From Panorpa germanica (lineage: Eukaryota; Arthropoda; Insecta; Mecoptera; Panorpidae), in the NCBI GenBank assembly GCA_963678705.1, contig OY783210.1:13579331-13643330 (forward strand): a stretch of 64,000 bases of DNA. The letters are read 5' to 3'. Positions within the stretch are counted from its first letter, which is position 1. Each line of letters begins with the position of its first letter. The notes beneath the pieces were generated by a model, which searched no databases, was not told where the DNA came from, and was given only the letters and a program-made list of their open reading frames with translations. Of the stretch, positions 23,179 through 35,775 are shown piece by piece. The position numbers were made by a program, and so were the translations under genes.

Positions 23179-25379
23179 TTAGCTTATAACTTTTTTATTA
23201 TAAAAGTTAAAACAAAAAGTAATTAACAAAAGTTGTAGATAATCTAATTATCTATAAGAAGTGTCTTACAAATTTTTTTTGTAGAGAGTATAGATTTCAA
23301 AATAAACGAAAGAAATTACACCGACGAATGGTAGATTTTTACATGTTGAAAATAAAAAATTGCTCTAAAATTTACGGTTCAATGACGGATTTCTCTGATT
23401 ATTTATTTATCGCTGTTAGAATACGCAACAGAAAGCTAAAAATATGACGAATACAATACTTCTTTTTTGTTTTATTATGTTACGCGGGAGCACACATAAT
23501 CTATTTTCAGTTCTCACAAAATATGTGTCTTATCTTTATGTAAGTAACGTAACATGATATATTTCGAATCGTGTACTCTCCAGTTGTATATTCATCGGGT
23601 CTACTACATGTAACATTATGTACACAAACAAACGTTATGTAATAAAAACATTTGCCAAAAAAATAAAAACATATTTTTTTGTGTCGTTTTGTATAAATAA
23701 AATTTAGTGAATATTGTAATTGCATAATAGATGTCTTACTTTCGTACTTTTGAAAGACGACTGAAAAGTCAAAACCTAAATAAATTTAATTTAATTTTCA
23801 TATATTTTAATCTAGACTAGTTGGAACATGCAGAATTGAGATTAATTGAAATATTGAATAGATATATATGTAACCAAATATATATAATTTAATATGACAA
23901 ATATTAACTCAATGATAAATGCCAAAGCATCTCCAAATAACTTCGTAGCTGATACGGCTTATCACCAGCTATTTGTCATGACGACAAACCTGTGCTAACC
24001 CACATTGCAAATATTACAGCTGATAAAATATTATTCCTGGTTAAATATTTTTAATTTTTGTAGTAATATGTATATTATAGATAATGGTTTAGCCAAGTCT
24101 AATACATTGTTATTAGCTTATTACCTGTTAATACATAATAATTAATAACTAATTAATAGAGACTGCGTTTTATGCTTCACGCCGATTTTTCCTTATATTG
24201 TTTTTTTTTATATTCCACGCCAATATTATGTATATGGTGTGACGTCATGTATATGTACAGTATAGTATAAGTAAACATCGGAATGAGATATAATATGCAA
24301 AAAAATGTACTTCAAGTTTTTGGAAATAGAGGTGCACTCCAACGAAAACGAAAAACGAGCCATGTCGAGCCGTGTTCCGTGACTCTATAGAATTTTGAAC
24401 AATGGCATAATAGGGGATTTTCTGCGTCATATTCTGAGGTATTTGTATGTATGTATGTATTTAAATATCATGATGTCACCATCAAAAGCATGTAACGTAA
24501 TTTCCCTGCGACCAAGAAACACAGTCGCTCAAAACATGCTCAAAACCAATATCAAATCAGTTTAGTTTCGTTCGTGTTGTATGTGTTCTCTCACTCGTAT
24601 ACCCGTGCGTTCCCTCACTAATAATACAGTTGCATTCTTATTCGGTTCGGGCAGATTCGGGGCTAAGGTTTGCAATCAGTCGACCCATGTGCGGACGGCC
24701 TAAATATAAAATGTTAATTCACAAGCCGGTGCTCCTGACTCATAAAGAGCACTGGTGAAAAGCGCATCTCTCGTCGGATCCAATGAAAATAGAGCTATGT
24801 CTACCAAAAACTGCATACGAGTGATCATAAGTTTAATCACGGCGTCACATAATTCGTAGTGCGCAGAAAGCGCGCAGTACACACCGTTATCCATTCATAT
24901 ATTAAAGCTATTTTTAAAGTACATGCAATTTATTCATCTAATTCATAAACGTCATTCAATTTCAACGACTCAATAAAAAATTGAATTAATACACAAGTTG
25001 CAAACTTAATGAATTAATAAACTACGCAATTAATAAATACGTATACATCTGTTACAGATGTTTGTGTGTGTGTGTGAAATTGTGCATAGGATATGAACAT
25101 TCACAAGGCAAGTTTAATCCTTATATACACAGCAGAGTTTAATGTACAAAATCAAAATCAATAAAATTTTAAATGAAAATTTATCTTAATCATGTGCGAT
25201 AGTGTGATAAATAAACAAACTGTTCTTATCGCAATTGCTCAAACATCAAACGTTAATAATCAATACTTCATTGATAAAATAATGCGTAACGTCTAAATTA
25301 ATGTTAAAATTGATAATTGAACAAAACGATCTTTGTTACAATTGACTACATATATTACTACGAGTATAATATAATAATA
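23179..25379. other. No confident gene; one GC-richer block
   Basis: Mostly AT-rich. A block at 24480-24700 is less AT-rich and could be a promoter or old element. A (TATG)n microsatellite lies near 24446-24462. The segment 24715-24895 resembles 30620-30800; on the - strand the first copy is open for 64 codons and the second is broken by stops. TG repeats sit at 25062-25076. Confidence 0.4.
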
Positions 25380-26070
25380 CTAGAGTATCCCCCTGTCGCA
25401 AGCGACGACTGTCTTTTGTATGTGCATTAAATTTCATTTCAAATTTTAATTCCATTTTTAAATTGAAATATTTAACTCGTTTTATATAAATTTTACATAT
25501 AAAAGCAAATAATTTTTCATATAAAAAATATTTTCAATTTATTCGGTAATTGACCAACTTTTTTTCAAAATTTGTGATCTTTTTTTCGATTCGAAAATTA
25601 GGTACCAAAGTTAGCCTATATAAAAAATTTCAACTTTCTAGCACAATTTTTACCCTCGACAAAAACCGTCCCCGTGCCCCCAAATAAAATTTTGAAATTT
25701 AGAATTTTTTTTTTTAAATATTATATTCAATTATTACACAATCCAAAATTTGGACTTTCTCTAAAGTTTCCTAACGGGCCCCCTAATATTCTCAGGGCCC
25801 CTTTTATTAAATTTTCAATTTCGATGTTTTGAAATATGTTCGCATTTAATAGCGTAATACACACGCAAAATTTCACATTTCTATCTTTTACGAATATACA
25901 AAGTTATAAAGCAAAAAAGGGCCCAATTTTTTTGCAGTTTTTCCAAAATTACGGGTTTCCAGGAAATTCAGAGAAAAATCCGGGGACGCCAAAAGTCTTA
26001 GAATTTTTTTCTCTACTAAATAGTAAATTTTCAAAAACTATAATCAATTCAAAAATTATAATATAGGATA
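25380..26070 (+). repeat. Family D dispersed repeat, copy 2
   Basis: Starts CTAGAGTATCCCCCTGTCGC and ends AATTATAATATAGGATA. It aligns along its length with 22506-23178, with one extra internal stretch near 25900-25985. Confidence 0.65.
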
Positions 26071-26251
26071 TATATTTTTTAATTCGAGAGATTTATTTTA
26101 TTTTTATTTTTATTAGACTAATAAGTAAAATATATCAGTATGCGTTGTGTCATATATACAATCAAATATGTTAATTTATCTAACGTAATAAAAGTTACCT
26201 GTTACGTAAACGATTTTATCTAATATACATATATATTGTCGGGTCTCTTAA

Positions 26252-26945
26252 GGGGGATGTTAGGTCAAATCGATAAAAAGAAAGTTATCGATATTTTCGA
26301 TAATGTTTTTTGACGACACAGTTAATATATAATTATTTCTATAATTACTACATGATAAAATAACATTTGAAGAATACTTTGTAAAATTTTCATAAATAAA
26401 TATCAAGAAATGAGACATTGGCAGCGAATCTCCGCAGACGTCACAAAAAAAAGTAACATTGCGGTGCCACTTATAAGTCATCACTGGAAACCAAAATGAT
26501 TTCATTAGTTGATAAGTTTCTCCAGGTAACGCTATCGAATTTTTCTTTTTTATTGATTTTAAAAAATTTATTTAATACCGATTTTTCATGAAAAAAATCA
26601 GAAACTTTGTTATTTTAAAATACTTTAAAATAAAAAAAAAAGAAAACTCGACAGCGCTACCTTGGCATTTATGTAAAGAGTGTGCAAAATTTTAAAAGGA
26701 TCGGTGCAGTAGATTTTGTGCTAGAGAAGATACCGACTCTGAAAAAGCTATGTGTGAGAAAACGTTTAAAACGTCTAAAAGTGTCAAAGTAACACGAAAG
26801 CGGACCAGAGAGTTGAAGACTTCAAACTATTCTCCGACAGTTTTACTTGCAATCTATTTCAAATTTTTACACAATAAACTTAATATGTTCTACACGAATA
26901 TAAATTAAATTTTTTTAAAAAAATAGGTTGAAACCTTACCCCCCA
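26252..26945 (+). mobile_element. Family C element flanked by TTAA
   Basis: Exactly flanked by TTAA at 26248-26251 and 26946-26949. The ends are GGGGGATGTTAGGT and, inverted, TGGGGGGTAAGGTT, an imperfect terminal repeat. The TTAA target is the hallmark of piggyBac-type transposition. No transposase inside, so it is a non-autonomous element. The older copy is at 1962-2715, inverse. Confidence 0.75.
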
Positions 26946-27063
26946 TTAAGTAATATAGATTAAACAACTATATATGTAGTTTTTCTTTAAGTAAAGTTTA
27001 TATATTTCTATTGCAATACGAAACACACAAATCTATATCCGAAAATAAATTATGATTATAATT

Positions 27064-27069
27064 TTTATT
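27064..27069 (-). terminator. Polyadenylation signal after the membrane-protein exon
   Basis: AATAAA on the - strand, about 105 bp beyond the stop of the exon at 27175-27766. Confidence 0.4.
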
Positions 27070-27174
27070 TGTACAAAGTTTATCAAAAATATACAATATA
27101 ACATTTATAGCATTATGTATTATCAAATATATAAAAACATTAAGATGGATTATATATTTGCATGTTCAGGAAAT

Positions 27175-27766
27175 TTAACTGTTTTCTTGAATAAAGGCAT
27201 TCGCCAACTCAAAGCTGCTATCATCTTCTTCGACGTCATCACAAACAGATCTTGAAGTGGGAGTGGGAGTTTCCACCGCTTTTGATGACTTGACATGCAT
27301 ATGATTATTCACAAAGCATTTGCAGCTCTTGAAGGAGTTGTTAAACCCAATCTGAATTCTATCCAATTCGTTAGATATATACAACATATAAAAGAGGAAT
27401 AGGACAGAGAAACCCAGCCTCATTGATGACAGCGAACACTCGGTCTGCATCAATTCACCGATTGATTGAAGTTTATTATGCTTGTGGAGTCCAAAATGTG
27501 AACTGGTTAATAATAATATTTCTCCAAAAATTTTAAAATGTGGTATTATTGGCTCCCAAATTAATTTTAGTATTAAATCCATTAAGACTATAGTGATAAA
27601 TGAATCTAACAGTAAAGAGAGAATCGTTATTTTTTTCTTAAATATTGCTGGCCACCAATCAAAACTTGAGATTACGCAACACAAAGTAAATGCGATTATG
27701 ATGGATGCAGGTTCTGGCTGCATCATCTGGTTATTCATTGCAGTGCAGAGCCCGAAAACGCACCAT
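27175..27766 (-). CDS. Terminal exon of an unidentified multi-pass membrane protein
   Basis: A good acceptor (CTTGATTTTTCAG) at 27769-27767 opens a frame that runs without stop for 197 codons. It must be entered with two bases carried over (WCVFGLCTAMNNQ). Hydrophobic segments are IIIAFTLCCVISS, ITILSLLLDSFITIVLMDLIL and LGFSVLFLFYMLYI. A hydrophilic tail follows with CKCF, TPTPTSR, an acidic stretch (CDDVEEDDSSFE), ending AFIQENS and a stop. A polyadenylation hexamer lies downstream. The topology suggests the C-terminal part of a membrane protein, possibly of ER or nuclear envelope type; I do not recognise the family. No upstream exon was found. It could be the last exon of a real gene or a stranded fragment. 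Confidence 0.5.
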
Positions 27767-27890
27767 CTGAAAAATCAAGAAAATTGGGTAAATTATTGGA
27801 ACTTGATTGATCTCAAGTCTCAAGAAATCAACTACTCGCAACTAGTAAATTGTTGATGAAGATTGTAAAGTTTGATATATAAATTAACAC

Positions 27891-27989
27891 TTGGAAGGAA
27901 AACAAAAAACAATGTATTCTTGTGTATCGTGCGGTGTGCCGGTTTGCGATAATCATTGTAGACACTTTTGTTCAAGTTGCGCACCGTAA
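27891..27989 (+). pseudogene. piggyBac-type transposase C-terminal cysteine-rich domain
   Basis: The frame reads KTMYSCVSCGVPVCDNHCRH then FCSSCAP and a stop. The pattern CxxC-x4-CxxH-x4-CxxC has the spacing of the zinc-binding C-terminus of piggyBac transposases. An in-frame stop lies just upstream (about 27883) and no transposase core was found, so this is a relic or the last exon of something with a weak acceptor. AATAAA follows near 28052. Confidence 0.5.
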
Positions 27990-27999
27990 ATTCTCTTTT

Positions 28000-29149
28000 T
28001 GACACTAATTATTATTATTAATTGTTATTTTATAACTTTTGTATTTTCAACAATAAAAACTTATTTTCTGCCGAATAATCACCGTTCCTTTTATTATGAC
28101 ATGCCTGAATCCGTAAAATATTCCCCACTTTCAGGTGCACAAATAATTCATCTTTTTGGAGCCCACTGCTAAGACACTGCATTCTTTCGAAAGCTTATAG
28201 TCTAAGATAAAAAAGTCTACAACCGTTTTTCCTAATATTTGTTTGTTATAAAGTTACGAATTTGTTTTTAACAATATTCCGTTTTTTCCGCGTTTTTTAC
28301 TATTTGTGAATTTTTTTTAACGGTTTTAAACTTTGGACTTGGCAACCTCTGGACCATGCAGTAGACACTTAAAGAAGTAATCCAGATTTTTAAAAAAAAA
28401 ATTTTGAATGCTTAGAAAACTCATAAAACTTAACGTTCCCTCAAAGACCCAGTGTACACACCATGACTTGTGTTAAATGTGTGTGAAAATATAGTGTTCG
28501 CACGGAGGGTTAATACAGTAGACCCCCAGGAACGCGAGCTACAGTAGTGCGTATTCTTTTAACGCTATACAATTGAATTTGAGAAACTCGATAAGTCAGC
28601 GAAATACGCAAATTTCATAAATCAAGTTGACTGGTAAAGAAACATGGCAGATTGAATATTTGGTTTAATTGAGAAATAACCTCATGTTTTTTTTCATTTG
28701 AAAATTTGTGTAAAAGTTAAATAATCCAATATAAAAGATTAATAACATTACTATAAATAAAACTCCATGCAAAACACATTTATGACAACCTCTGTACACT
28801 TAGCCAGAGATAACTTATGGGTTTCTTGAATAATAAACCCAAATATATTAAGGGGACTAGTTTTTTTTTTTAACGGTATATCGCTGCAACACCATACTCT
28901 TAAGGGAAGCATCCACAAGTCCACACTGTTTGCATAATTAGATGCTTACCTTTATAATTAACTAGTGAAAAGAAACAAAGCAGAAAACAAAAAATGTAGC
29001 AGTGATCTAGAAATAAAAACTGAAGGCAGTTTTATGTCAATTTTCCAACCATTTCAGCAATCTGGCGGTCTTATCCAATACTCTCATCATACATGAATAA
29101 AAATATAATGTGTCAAAATTTTTGCTGCAGTAACGCTAGTATTGTGATA
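28000..29149. other. No gene seen; possible pogo-like end
   Basis: AT-rich. TACAGTAGACCCCCAGGAAC at 28514-28533 resembles the terminal repeat type of pogo-like Tc1/mariner elements, but the other end was not found. Otherwise nothing. Confidence 0.3.
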
Positions 29150-29460
29150 TTATAAAAATCAGAATGTTGTGTATTGATAAAGCATTGATTTTGCATGGGG
29201 AAAAATACCTTAGTCCAAATGATACTTGTCAAGCCATTGTTTTACTTGAACGGTATTTTTCCTATTAAAAACCAGACGAAATTCAGATTTTTACATTGTT
29301 TTGAAAATTACAAAAATAGCGTTACTAAAACTAATGTAATTCGTCAACTAATGGTCGGAATATCGTGAAATTTAGATACGTATCGCTTGAAGATTGCTAC
29401 TATCTAAAAATCACATGGATTTGTCAATAATGGCGCAATTTATATGTCACACTACGAACT
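29150..29460 (-). pseudogene. mariner relic, 5' part
   Basis: On the - strand the outer end reads AAGTTCGTAGTGTGACATAT, matching the end at 54928. Further in, 29286-29212 encodes EFRLVFNRKNTVQVKQWLDK, the start of a mariner-type transposase helix-turn-helix region. The frame is not sustained beyond this and the catalytic domain is absent. Confidence 0.6.
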
Positions 29461-30354
29461 TAATTCAGTGATATGATACAATACTAATACCTAATTTAAA
29501 ATGAAGTATTTCTCACCTTCGCATGTGGACAAAGAGTCCAGAAGAGACCATAACATACCATCGAGCAGCATTCATATTTATTTCCGGATATAAATTTTGG
29601 ACTATTTAATATTACATTATAATTTTCTCTATAACAAATAATTTTTTAATAAATCTATCAATGCATTTTGTTTTTCTCTAATCGTTCATTTATTTTAGAC
29701 TTTGTTAATTATTTGAATGAAACAAAAGAACGTTTCATAATTTATGTACGATTAAAGTCATGACCTATAAACCACGACGAATTGTAGAACCGTTTCTTGA
29801 TTTTATTGTTTGTGCGTTACTTGTTGTTTGTGTTTTTGTTGATCAGCCAGTACTTGTACATTGAGAAGTTGTTTAATCAACAAGAACAGTTCAATAAATA
29901 ATAATTATGTATGCGAGTACATGTAAAAACACATGTCAATGGAAATGTACTGGAAACAGTTTGTTAACGTGCTGGGTTTTGCTTTTTTTTATGAATGAAT
30001 CATATTTTCTTCTTATAAGAGACAGATGCCGGTATCTTGTCATACACAGGGTATATCTGATATCATAATTCAGTCGAACAGAATCATCAATGGCCTGTAT
30101 GTGGCAAGTATCATTAGAGGGTCTCTTGCTGTTGAATAAAATAAAGAAAAACCCACCAATTTTTGATTTTTACAAAATATATTTAATAATAAAACAACAG
30201 AAAATAAAACGCTACATTCTTGTGCCTTAACTCATTTATTTACATGCCATTGTGCTTAATTCAATTTTGATCCTTATTAAATCTAACCAAAAAAAAATAT
30301 GTATAAATATGAAAAAATATGTATAAATTTATCCTTATAAAAATAAAAACAAAA
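29461..30354. other. No gene seen
   Basis: AT-rich, without shared repeats or RNA genes that I can recognise. Confidence 0.4.
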
Positions 30355-30500
30355 CTGCTACTGCTTCGTTCCTCCTGCTACTCTACCTCCTGTTTCTACT
30401 CTGCAATTCCTTCTCTTTCTTCGTTCCTTTTCTCTATCTCCGCCATTCACCTATTTGCTTCACTGCCTCCCTTTAATAACTGCCCAATATTCTTTTCGCT
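30355..30500 (-). repeat. Family G pyrimidine/purine-asymmetric repeat
   Basis: The inverse strand carries TTAAAGGGAGGCAGTGAAG and ATGGCGGAGATAGAGAAAAG, which match the + strand at 57834-57880. Strong strand asymmetry. An open frame on the + strand is driven by C/T composition and not treated as a gene. Confidence 0.55.
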
Positions 30501-31554
30501 TATTACCTTTTTCTCACATGAAAACTTAATGTAATGCATAAGCATAATATTAACACATTATAAAAAAAGTTACCCTTGTCCAGCTATGCTAACAGTTGAA
30601 CTTTAAATGTAAATTGTAAATGCTCTAGTCAGTACTCTTGACTCATAAAGAGCTCTGTTCTTGAATCTGTCGTTTGACCCTAAATATAAATATAAAGACT
30701 GCATCTAGCGAATGTAAGTAGAACTATGCATACCAAAAGCAAAATATGAGTGGTCATGAGTTAAGTCTCGGCACCACGTGAATTATTTGTTCGTGGAAAA
30801 CTCACTTCGCAATCAGGTGATTCATTAATGAAAAAGTAGGAGGAAATACACATCAGAATACAGTCACGTCAACAATTGTACGAGTTCTGTTACACAGCTA
30901 CTTTTATGACTTGAGCTATCTCTGATTTTTAAATTATATTAATTTTAATCGTAATTTGTATTTTGCAGTGTATAAACAAAAGATAAACTTTACACTCTGT
31001 AGGTTTTGATTTGGTATTTATGAATTTATTTTCAAAAATATATAAGATTGAAGTAATTATTAGACTCGCTAAACAAAAGTTACATCATGTAATCACAAAA
31101 CACAGGTATTATTACCTTAAGAATATGTAGCCTTATTTTATCAATTAAATTTATTTATTAAATTATAATATTCAGTAGTTATAAAAGCATGTCTTTATTA
31201 TATGCCAGACAAAATAATAAGAGTAATTAAAAGTAATTATTAATCCGGCTTACACATTATTCAAAATAGTTATCGTTAACCAAATATATCCTAAACATTA
31301 GTCTGACCTTCATTAAGTTTGGCTGTTTGTACGTACTGTCTAAATTCTTTTTATCTTTACCTGGAAATATTACCTACTTATGATAAATGGAAAGATTTAT
31401 AAAAAAGTGGTACATTTTTTTTATTTACCGAAATTAACATAATTAAATTCGAGTGTTCGATAATCAAATTAATTCCGAAAACAACTAAACCCAGAAATAA
31501 TTGCGATCGAATTCGAAGACACAGCAACGTTAGGTAAAAAATGTTATATTAAAT
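30501..31554. other. No gene; one segment shared with 24715-24895
   Basis: 30620-30800 is a diverged match to 24715-24895 around GACTCATAAAGAGC. The rest is AT-rich and unremarkable. Confidence 0.4.
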
Positions 31555-32192
31555 AATGGGCTTGTGTCCTATGTCCTAATTTCTATAAAAGTGTACTATA
31601 TATTGATAAAGTGGGTTACTAGAACCTCAAATGTTCAATTATTTTTTAATATCTCCTTATATGTTAGGAGATATTAACAATTAAAAACGTCATTTTGTCT
31701 CTTTAATTATTAAAGGGACTCAACGTTGTACACATTCTAAGTGCATGTGACATGACAATCATTGTGTAAGGCTACCAACCTTACAGCTCATAAATCCCTG
31801 CTATATGTATTTATATATCAAAATATCAAATATTATTTACAGCTATTTCAAGGAACAATAAAATTTCAATACTATGTCTGTCTAGCAGGGTTAAATAAAA
31901 TAAAAACTTATTATTCTTTGATTTGACTTGATTATTTGACTACCAACAGCTACAGAACATTACCACAGCACTGACCTACTCAACAAAAAACTGACGTTAA
32001 AATGCATTTCACGTCATACAAATATGGCCGACCATTTCTAGCGCTAAAACTACAATTCAAATTTTTAATTGCTATATCTCCGTCAACATTTAGATGTTTA
32101 ATAAAATAGACACGCCAATACACATTTATTAACATCAATTTCAATCAACAATTGAAAAATCGACCACTAAAAAATGAGGACACAAGCCCATT
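31555..32192 (+). mobile_element. Family A element, copy A3 (full length)
   Basis: Complete from AATGGGCTTGTGTCCT to AGGACACAAGCCCATT, 638 bp. An open frame starting in the right terminal repeat at 32174 and running to 32437 spans the junction; see rejected items. Confidence 0.85.
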
Positions 32193-33263
32193 CAGGAATT
32201 TCAGGTTTTGTACTACTCTTGCAAGCACTCTGTAAATTTTACTTATTCTTTGCGCACACCCTGCCGTACGGTATGCCCTGTGTCGGCCTAGATGTTATCA
32301 ACTACGAGTTTGTTTCCTACGTGCTAATGCATTGTGCATTGTTATTTTTAATTATAGAAATAATATTTATTCACATCTGTATTCGCCAAACGTATAAATG
32401 TTGTAGGTGGAATTTTAAATCCTTATTAAATCACTGATTTATAGAGGAAACTATAATATATGCATTGACTAAGGTTTTAGAATTTTATGATTTTTAGTAT
32501 ATGTATTTATCTTATCGTTGTATTGTATAATGTAGGTGTAGAGAAGTTAAAAGATGCTTATGCAAAGGTGGTACAACACAACTAGGATCATCTGGTCTGT
32601 TATTTGTAAAGATTTGTTGAATTGGTAATTAACTCGGCCATCATGTATGATTGTTTATGGGTGCGATGAATATTGTTAGGGATTGGTGGACTCGGCGGGA
32701 TGTTCGGCTTGATAATCGCTGCCAACACGAGCCGAGCGCCAACGTGAATGAACGACGATGAATTAGTCTAGTTTAACTCTTGACGTGATGTCATAACATA
32801 TCTCAAGTTTGAGGGAGGGCATGTATTATTGCGTCTAGCCTTAGTTCAGACGTCATTTTTTATTTTCACAAATCTACTGTTTGCTAATGAAGTTAAGGTA
32901 GTTGTATCGTGGAATGACTTTTCAAAGGATTTTAATAAAACTTCATTTAATTGCTCTTTAATTAATTATAAGACATATTGACCTCAGGTCGATTAAAATT
33001 TACCACTCCATTATTGAGAAAAACGATATTAAAGTTTTGTTATTTTAACACAGGCTCTTATGGGAAATAGTAATTTCAATGTTATTTTTATCGAATAAAA
33101 TAAAAACGATTCAAAGGAATTCAATAAATATTTAATATATTATAGAAACAGTAGTTATTAATCACATAAAAAAAAATGGAAATTATTGTCCACGCCATTA
33201 CAGAAATAAAATTTTGTAAACATTGAAAATACGTGTATATACGTGTATGTATGTGAATATACG
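32193..33263. other. No confident gene
   Basis: 32200-32435 is open on the + strand with a hydrophobic segment (VLMHCALLFLIIEIIFIHIC), but nothing supports a start or splicing. 32640-32830 is GC-richer and has no long frame. The rest is AT-rich. Confidence 0.35.
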
Positions 33264-33372
33264 TGTAGATACTATTTACATGTAGTGAGAACAGTGAGAA
33301 TACGTGAATGTATATACGTGTATACGTGTATGTATGTGTAGATACTATTTACATGTAGTGAGAACAGTGAGA
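33264..33372 (+). repeat. Short tandem duplication
   Basis: Two copies of a ~35-bp unit (GTAGATACTATTTACATGTA, then GTGAGAACAGTGAGA) at 33264-33299 and 33338-33372, separated and preceded by ACGTGTATGT repeats. Confidence 0.7.
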
Positions 33373-33604
33373 CTGTACTTTCACAAAAGGTTTTAACGAG
33401 ACTATTTGACACTAACGTTTCAGCTACATTATAATTTTAGGTTGCTGAGTTATACTTTTGAGCATGACTATCTCGGATCAACTACCTTAAGGTTTAAAAA
33501 ACATTCAATAAAAAGATATTGTATTGTATTTTATTATTTCTGCTTCTACGGTTTTACAACCACATTTATATTTGATTTCTTTTATAAATTTTTAACATTT
33601 TCTT

Positions 33605-33730
33605 TTTAACTTATCTTCTTTCTTTTCAATGTTCGTTTCCTTGTTATCTTCCTCCTCCCTATTTCCACCACCTATCCACTTCTTTCTGTTATCTTTCTCG
33701 CTGTATCCTTGCAATGGCTCCTCCAAGCTT
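33605..33730 (-). repeat. Pyrimidine-rich tract, possible degenerate family G member
   Basis: C/T-rich on the + strand (CTTCCTCCTCCCTATTTCC). The inverse strand reads GGATACAGCGAGAAAGATAA and GTGGTGGAAATAGG, loosely like 57860-57880. A family A element is inserted directly after it. Confidence 0.4.
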
Positions 33731-34327
33731 AATGAGCTTGTGTCCTATGTCTTAATTTCTACAAAAGTGTACTATATATTAATAAAGTGGGTTACTAGAA
33801 CCTCAAATGTTCAATTATATGTTAAGAGATATTAACAATTAAAAAAGTCATTTTGCCTCTTTAATTATTAAAGGGATTCAACGTTGTACACATTCCAAGT
33901 GCATGTGACATCACAATCCTTGTGTAAGGTTACCAATCTTACAGATCATAAATCTCTGCTATATGAATATAGACTCGTATATCAAAATATCAAATATTAT
34001 TTACAGCTATTTCAAGGAACACTCAAATTTCAATATTATGTCTGCCTTAACAGGGTTAAATAAAATAAAAACTTATTATTCTTTGATTTGACTTGATTAT
34101 TCGATTACCAACAGCTACAAAATATTACCAGCACTGACCTACTCAACAAATAACTGACGTTAAAATGCATTTTACATCATAAAAATATGGCCGACCATTT
34201 CTAGCGCTAAAACTACAATTCAAACTTTTAATTGCTATATCTCCGTCAACATTTAGATATTTAATAAAATAATTACGCCAATACATATTTATTAACATCA
34301 ATTTCAATCAAAAATGAAAAAATCGAC
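33731..34327 (+). mobile_element. Family A element, copy A4 (3' end lost)
   Basis: Starts AATGAGCTTGTGTCCT, directly after CTTAAT-type flank, and aligns to the AAAATCGACC segment, after which the right terminal repeat is missing. Confidence 0.8.
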
Positions 34328-35407
34328 CTTCCACTTTATCCTGACACCTATTATTTATTTTTCATATTCGTCTTCTACAATCAAGTACGATAGAACTGAT
34401 GTATGGTGTAACTGACCTTAAATGTAAAGGATGAAACACCCCAAAATTGTAACGTTTAGGAACCATTAGAAGCATTCTTTTGTCCTATGGGACACATATT
34501 ACCAACAGCTCATGAATAAACATGAGGTAATGCATATGTATGGGTATAATATACTCGTATCTACACTCTAAAGTATCTAAAACTTCTAAAGCATCTTTAT
34601 AACCTATAAAATATGAATTAATATTTCATAGCCCACAGTGCCGTCTTAATAGAATTGTTTTGTAAACTAATATTTATTTTAATATACATTTATTTGTCTA
34701 TTAATCGTGTATTAAATTTAAGACCATTTTTAACAGTGTACATACATACTATTCTATAGTACATTTACGTAGTTTAGTACACACAAATCCAATATGTGCC
34801 CAGAATAAATTTACATATATTTGTTATATTTTTTACTGAATATGGCTGCTTTTCTTTACAAGCTATCTTATATATTTTTTAAAGCGCAATTTATTTACCT
34901 AAACGTTATAGTTTTTTGTTGGTTATGTTTGTGTTCATTTGAGGTGCTACGCTTCGCTAATTGGTAATGCGATTAGCCAGTAACTTGTTAGGACACGTTT
35001 GCATGTACTACTGTCTTATCAATTATTTGTCTACTACGCCTTCTGCTTCCGTAGTCTGTTAGTCTATAATTATAATGTGGCCTATTTGTAATTTATTTCT
35101 TGAACATTAAATATCGGCGATCTTATATAAACTGACCCACTTTTAATTTATATTTAAATTGTATTACTGCGTAATCAAATTCTTCCGTACATTGTAAGTA
35201 AAGGATTGTATATAGTGTAAGTAGCCTCTATAGTCACCAGATCCGCCGCAGACGGATAAAATTGAAGTTGGTGTGAGAGCAAAAGAGAGGTACCTAAAGA
35301 CACGTACAAAAAAATGGGACACAATATACATATATTAAACAAACCACTACCTCAATTAGAAGTATGGGGCTTTGATGCAAGAACGATTGGAACCCCCACC
35401 CTCTCTT
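34328..35407. other. No gene seen
   Basis: AT-rich. A block at 35220-35290 is less AT-rich, without a usable frame. Confidence 0.4.
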
Positions 35408-35775
35408 GCAAACGTTTTGGAATCATTTTGACATAATATTGAAGATGCGTATAATTTTTTTGTCATAAAACAACTTAATTTGGTTTCACTCGTTCAAGCG
35501 AAATGTCAGTGATATGAACTACAATTGGTAAAATCACTTCACCTCGCTTTACTACCGTACCAGTATTGAATGAAGTTGTAAATAAACTATTAAAGTGTAA
35601 CAGAGACAGACCTATCTTGTTTCTTTTTCTAAATTTTATTTCTACTAAAATAAATATTTTCAAATGTAAAAGAGACAACAACTATATCTCCATTTAAATG
35701 TATGATGTTGGAAAGAGAAAGAATATTATTATTAAAAGATTTTGGCAATTTTTTTTTCATAGATGACATCTATCT
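35408..35775 (+). mobile_element. Family H element, copy 2
   Basis: Matches 18250-18600 through the GATGCGTATAA, AAATGTCAGTGATATGAACT and GTTTCTTTTTCT segments. The ends are degraded: the left CCCAGTAAAC is lost. Confidence 0.6.

Noticed and set aside
27482-27856. 124-codon + strand frame
   Set aside because: Antisense shadow of the membrane-protein exon, which has an acceptor, stop and polyadenylation signal in its own direction.
32174-32437. 87-codon frame with a membrane-like segment
   Set aside because: Its start codon lies in the right terminal repeat of a family A element; no promoter, splice site or homolog supports the unique part.
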